Part shown: positions 59,090 to 64,000 of the stretch, one piece after another | Layout of the letters: every line of letters starts with the position of its first letter | Position numbering within the stretch: position 1 is the stretch's first letter | From: Manis javanica | Taxonomy: Eukaryota > Chordata > Mammalia > Pholidota > Manidae | Reading direction: 5' to 3' | DNA: 64,000 nt | Assembly: GCF_040802235.1 (NCBI RefSeq) | Contig: NC_133167.1 | Coordinates: 96,892,001 to 96,956,000, forward strand | Made by a program: the position numbers and the translations under genes | The notes under the pieces: model-generated | What the model was told of the DNA's origin: nothing | The model's input: the letters and a program-made list of their open reading frames with translations, nothing else | Database searches by the model: none

Positions 59090-60120
59090 CTGGTGTTTGA
59101 AAATTTTACAGTAATGAGCTTTGATGTGGTCATTTTTTCATTTATTGTGCTAGATACTTGAGGGTCTTTACATATGGAAGTTCATGTCTGAAAATTCTTA
59201 TACTTTTCTTGTATTATTTCTTGGGCAATTTCCTCTTCTCCATTTTCTTGTTTTCCTTTTCTAGAACTTCTGTTAGTCTGAAGATAAACTTCCTGGCAGA
59301 TTCTCATCTAGTTCTAATTCTAATCTTTCCTGTATTCCAATTTATAAATCTTTCTGTTTGTTCTTTTTTTTAATGGGGGATATCTTTGAATTAATCTTGC
59401 AACCCTCCTATTGAATGTTTTATTTCAGCTATCCAAACTTTTTAATTTAAAGAACTGTTTTGTTTTCTCTGAGGTTCATAAGTTACAGACTTCAATTTTG
59501 TTTTATGGCTTCTAAGTTTCTCTTTTTACCATTAGGATGTTAATTATAGTTTTGTTTTTTATTGTCGCCTACTCCATGCATCTTGTTGTTTCTTTCAGGT
59601 TCTTTATTCCTGTTGATTTTCTCAGTGCTCACTTTCATTTTGGAGGTTTTCCTCACATATCTGTGGTGGTTGCCTATCTATATGAGAGGCACTCAGACTC
59701 TTTGTACGACCATGGCTTTTCATTTGGTAATCTGCACTTTTCATTAGAGTGGCATCCAATTGTCAGTATTTCATAAGTCTTTTTCTCTGGTGTCATTGAG
59801 CTTTCCCAAAGCAGGAAGAAGGGAAGGAGCAGTAATCTACTGGATGCAGGCTCACGTGCACATATGTGTGAAAGTATGTGTGTTGGGGGAGTGTCAGTGA
59901 TAAACTTACTTATTGTGATTTAATCCTCTGTTTTCCACCTAGCCACTTCTGTCTCCACAAGTCCTTGTGTTTCCAAGGCTTTATCCTCTCTGGGGTATGT
60001 ACTACACATCAGTTGGCTTCCATTTGGTCTCAAGGTAGAGCTTCTGCTCCTCTACATCAGTTGTCCTCCATCTCTTTAATATTATAAAAATTTGATGAAT
60101 TCTCCTGAGTGTTTTAGCCT
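59090..60120. repeat. Ancient interspersed repeat, family not assigned, in MICU3 intron 1
   Basis: T-rich text (ttctcatctagttctaattc, then cctattgaatgttttatttc, ttttggaggttttcctcaca) follows an order I know from other mammalian loci, probably a LINE-derived unit. The 60-80 codon plus-strand frames inside it are not genes. Confidence 0.45.
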
Positions 60121-60519
60121 CCTTTCCTTTTTCCTTTTCTCAGTTCTTCTATGTTGATACCTTAAAAAGGATTCCTTTATTGTGATTTTAAAGTGATTAG
60201 GGGAGGAAGAAGTTGAAAGAAATGCATGAGGTCAATCTGTCTTTTTTCAGAAATATTTTAAATCTGTGTTGCCACTTCACTTATTATGCTTATTTGATTT
60301 CTCCTGAAGTGAAATGATTCCTTTTGATGTTTGAAACTGTAGCTAAGAACTTTTGATTTATAAAGCCTCTTTAAGAAGCATATTGCACTGAACATAGTCT
60401 AGAATATAAATCAACCTGTATGTGTTATGAGAATAATTTACCTGATGGGAGTGAATAACAGTAACTTGCTGAAAAATACAGTTCTATTGCCATAGTCTTG
60501 AACATTTCTAAGGACACTG

Positions 60520-60765
60520 TCTCTGACCTGCCTCCAGAAGGCCTCCAGAAAGCCTTCCTTGACTTTATACATTAGTTAACATACCCTGCTTATGATGATT
60601 ACTTTACATAATTAATTGTTAATTGTCTGTTTCTCTGCTTTTCTTAGCCCTTTACAGAGAGACATTATGTTGGTCTTGGTCACCATTGTATCTTCATTGC
60701 CTGATTGCCTGACAAGGGGCCTGTCATTGGTAGACACAATAAAAATTTATTGAATGAATAAGTCC
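60520..60765 (+). repeat. L2 LINE 3' end in MICU3 intron 1
   Basis: agaaagccttccttgacttt, then ggtcaccattgtatcttcat and the end aaaaatttattgaatgaata. Confidence 0.85.
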
Positions 60766-62854
60766 TTGCTAAATATTTGCATGGGACATACCCATTGAAA
60801 AGGCACATTCACATTCTTTGAGAATTAGTGGTTTAATATTTTGTTCAGCTGAAGTAGTTATTTATAGTATTAGAATTTTGTCAAGGTCAAAGTTCCAGGC
60901 TTTGGGAACCAAATCACGTGACACTATTTATTTTAATTGTGCGAGTTTTACTTGCCAAAATTTTTCAGAAAACATGGCCTTGAACTTTTTTATTATTATA
61001 AAGAGATGTTGACAAAATTTTTTTAGAAACTTGTATGTTAGCCTTAGAGTATTCTTTTTATTAATGGCAAGAAATTTTATTCTAGAACTGCCTCTTTGTT
61101 TCAGGTCCAGAATAAAAAAACTAGATTGCCTAACACTCTTTAGTTAGTATTTTACTTATAATACAGAAAACATGATCTATTTTATGATGTACTCACTTTG
61201 GAAGCTTTACACAACTTAGTTTATTTAGTTTTACTCTGAAGTGAAAAAAAGAACAATATTTGTATCTCTTGTATTTCTTTAATAATTGTCAATAATTATG
61301 CATTTTTATGTTTCTTTCACTGTATATCTTTCCCAACCTCTTTTTAAGGCAGTGCATTTTGAGACATAAGATTATGCTTATTTCTGCTTATTTCTTCCAA
61401 GGTTATTAAACAATTTGCCAGGTGTATAAATGGAGAAGAGTCCTAATTTTTTATTGGGTGAGGGAAGTCGCCTATATGTGAAATTGAAGATAGGTTAATT
61501 CTGTGTAGAATAACATTGTTGTATAGAAAGCTAAACCAGGTGATCCCCTCTTTTGGTTTCCTGAATCACCTGTGACAAATAAATAGAGCAGAGTCTACCC
61601 ACATCCCTGATCAGGTCATAGATTCACAAACAACAATTTGTAGGTATTTTTTTTTCAAGTAAATTACAAATTTGAATGAATTTGAAAATATGTTTCCTCT
61701 TTCTGGTTACACCAACCAGGACTTACAGAAGTGCATGCACCTTTTGTCTGGGTTGCAATGAAAGAAAGCAACATATTATAGATGTCCTTTTGTTCAAATT
61801 CACATTGGAAATCAGGGAATGAAACTCACAACCTTCATCCTAAATTAAAAACAAAAACAACTCACATCTATAATTCTCTTCCAGGACTTGGAAATTGTCA
61901 ACTAATGCCCAACAATCAGTTTGAATGAAGGTAAATAATAGGGTTTTTTTCTTGGTCTATATAATCTCCAAGTTAAAAATAATAATAATAAAGACATTGA
62001 ATTGTGTCATGAATTGGAATTCGGATAAATAATATTTGGTTTTAATGTGATTTCCTAATTCTCACATTCTTACATATAATTCTGTTTATATAATTTTGGG
62101 CTGGACTGTTTATGAGTAGTAAGTAAAATATAGCTGTCCTCTTAAATATGCACTTAATCTCTAATAATTTTTGAGAAATGGATGCCATTTTCTACCTAAA
62201 GATTAAAGAAGGTATTTGGGATCATTAAAACAATTATATTAACCCTAATTTTTGAAGATTCTTTGAGGGAGGTTGTCATTCATTTTCCCATCTAGCACAT
62301 AAACCTTGTATCTCGTAAGATTTTAATAAATTCTTATTTAATGACCAAGTACATGAATTCTAAATCCAGAAATGTATTTTTACTCTTATAGTTCTTTAGA
62401 AATCTTGTTTTTACACAGTCATCTCATCCATGCAAATTTTTATTCTCCCTGGAGTCCTTAGTCATTTATTATTAAATGCTTTGATGTTTTTCTTATTTTG
62501 AGATGGTTGCACATGTAAAATCACATATCTAAATTCCATCTAATTCCAACACCAGTTTTTGCAAATTGCTTAGTTATCACTGTAACAGTTCTGTAAGCAA
62601 ATGGCTCATTTAACCTCTTCCCCCTCCATTTCTCTCTGTTTTAAATAACATTCCTTATGCTAATGGTCCTTAATATACTGAAGAGTATTATCTTTTCTGG
62701 TTCTGGAAAAGTATTAAGGAAGAACATTAATGTTAGAGTATGAGATTCTGTCTGAATGATTAATATTCTCTGAAACTAATGTGTCAAGCAGTTTTTCAGT
62801 TTCATAACCATAAAATCAGGATTTCCATATCCTCTCCGTTTTGGAAACAATTTT
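60766..62854. other. MICU3 intron 1, nothing recognised
   Basis: AT-rich intronic sequence. It was searched by eye for a second MICU3 exon (residues following ...AAAKET) and none was seen. Confidence 0.45.
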
Positions 62855-64000
62855 TCCATCCATCAATCCATTTATTCATTCAAATACTTCATTCAAGGAA
62901 TATTTATTGATGTATAATAGGTACTAGGGGTTTAGTAATGAATGAAATAAAATTCACGTCCTTTTGCAGTTTACAGTCTGTTGAGGATGCAGAAGAATCA
63001 TAGTGCATCACGGTGATGTGATGGGAGATAGAGAGATGACCATGGAATCCTGTAGGAAGGACGTGTAACTCAGACTTGGGACTTTAAATATGGCTTTCTG
63101 GAGGAAGTAACATTTAAGTTAAGACTGGAAGGATGGGTAGGAATTATTAGGTAAAGAGGAGGCAGGGGGGAGGAGTGTGAAGAAAGGTATTCTAGGTGGA
63201 GGAAAAAACATGTGTGAGAACAAGCATAATGTGTTTCCAGAACTGAAAGAAGGCTGGTGTGGATGTGTATCGGAGAAATAGAGGCAAGTGATCAGGCTTC
63301 ATGCTGAAGGCAATCAAGAGGCAGATAGGAAGGCTTCTAAGACCTATTAATGTATTTGAACTTTATCTTAAGAGTAATAGGAAGGCATTGATGTATTGTG
63401 GCAATAGGATAATATCATATTCGAATTTTAGTAATATCAAAATGCTGGATAGGGAAGTATAGGGAGGGGTACAGTGCTGAAAAACGGGGGCCAGCTAAAA
63501 TGCTGTTGCTTCTTAGATAAGAATAATGTTAGAGGTATGATTCTCTGTTACGACATGTACATCAGGCAGTTTTTTAACCATAATATTTCTTTAGACAAGA
63601 GATGGTTATGGCTTTATGAGGGGAATGGCAGTGAAGCAGTGAGAAGTTGATGGATTGGAGAGACATTCAGAAGGCAGAATCCACAGGATTGGTAGTGGAT
63701 TGGATTGTACAGTGAGGGAGATGGAAGAGTCTAGGATGATAGTAAGTTTTTGTCTTGGGTAACTGAATGGATTGCACAGCCATTCACTGAGACCAGGTCC
63801 TCAGGAGAAAACAAAGGTTGGGGGTAGTGGGCATGGATGATAACTTTTTAACTTGCACAGTGGATTAAGGAGTTTTAGGCAGCTGAAGGGCTATTTCCAG
63901 TTGGATACCCAAGCTTGGGAGAAAAATCTATAATAGCAGTAGATTTGGGAATCATCAAGTATTAATCATTAAGAATGGATGACATTGTTCAGAATATGTA
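62855..64000 (-). repeat. Long L2 LINE copy, running off the right edge
   Basis: Reversed L2 in order: tttattcattcaaatacttc, gtttacagtctgttgaggat, gaactgaaagaaggctggtg, agagtaataggaaggcattg, then gattgcacagccattcactg and tgggaatcatcaagtatt. Similar in extent to the copy at 7460-8510. Confidence 0.85.

Noticed and set aside
57290-64000. Second MICU3 exon
   Set aside because: No stretch encoding the expected continuation after ...AAAKET with an acceptor was found, so intron 1 appears to run past the window.

Overview
This window is nuclear DNA from a placental mammal. The evidence is two genes with canonical GT-AG splice sites and recognisable vertebrate products, CpG-island promoters, and a background of ancient mammalian repeats (L2, MIR, old L1, MER5-type hAT elements, MaLR/ERV-L remnants). 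No Alu, B1/B2 or other young tRNA-derived SINE was recognised in 64 kb, so a primate or mouse/rat source is unlikely. The species cannot be fixed by eye. The gene order, FGF20 on the minus strand and MICU3 divergent on the plus strand, matches my recollection of human chromosome 8p22.

Layout. Positions 1-29.2 kb are the gene-poor region downstream of FGF20. It is filled with old L2, L1 and MIR copies, an LTR-like insertion with an internal tandem repeat (about 4.18-4.85 kb), a decayed ERV-L-like pol remnant (about 22.7-24.0 kb) and a tandem pair of MER5-type DNA transposons (27.5-27.85 kb). Positions 29.6-37.35 kb hold the complete three-exon FGF20 coding sequence (211 codons plus stop, minus strand). 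Its CpG island lies at exon 1, and a TATA-like and octamer-like pair lies about 350 bp upstream of the ATG. Positions 37.4-56.4 kb are the intergenic region between the two divergent genes. It contains a CA microsatellite, an L1 pair arranged with 5' sides together, a repeat-poor block that may be a conserved regulatory element (46.9-47.4 kb), and more L1, L2 and MIR. Positions 56.5-57.5 kb are the MICU3 CpG island with coding exon 1 (130 codons, phase-0 donor). Positions 57.3-64 kb are MICU3 intron 1, with further L2, MIR and LINE-like copies. The second MICU3 exon was not found, so that gene runs off the right edge.

The two genes are not known to act in one pathway. FGF20 is a secreted growth factor of the FGF9/16/20 group; MICU3 is a regulator of mitochondrial calcium uptake. 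Nothing here looks like a new enzymatic or defence system. The points most worth checking are the LTR-like tandem repeat, the divergent open frame with a strong splice donor beside the FGF20 promoter, the candidate enhancer block, the miR-433-like site in the FGF20 3' UTR, and an NRF-1-like site at the start of MICU3 intron 1. Repeat family names come from memory of consensus sequences, with no alignment run, so their boundaries are approximate.
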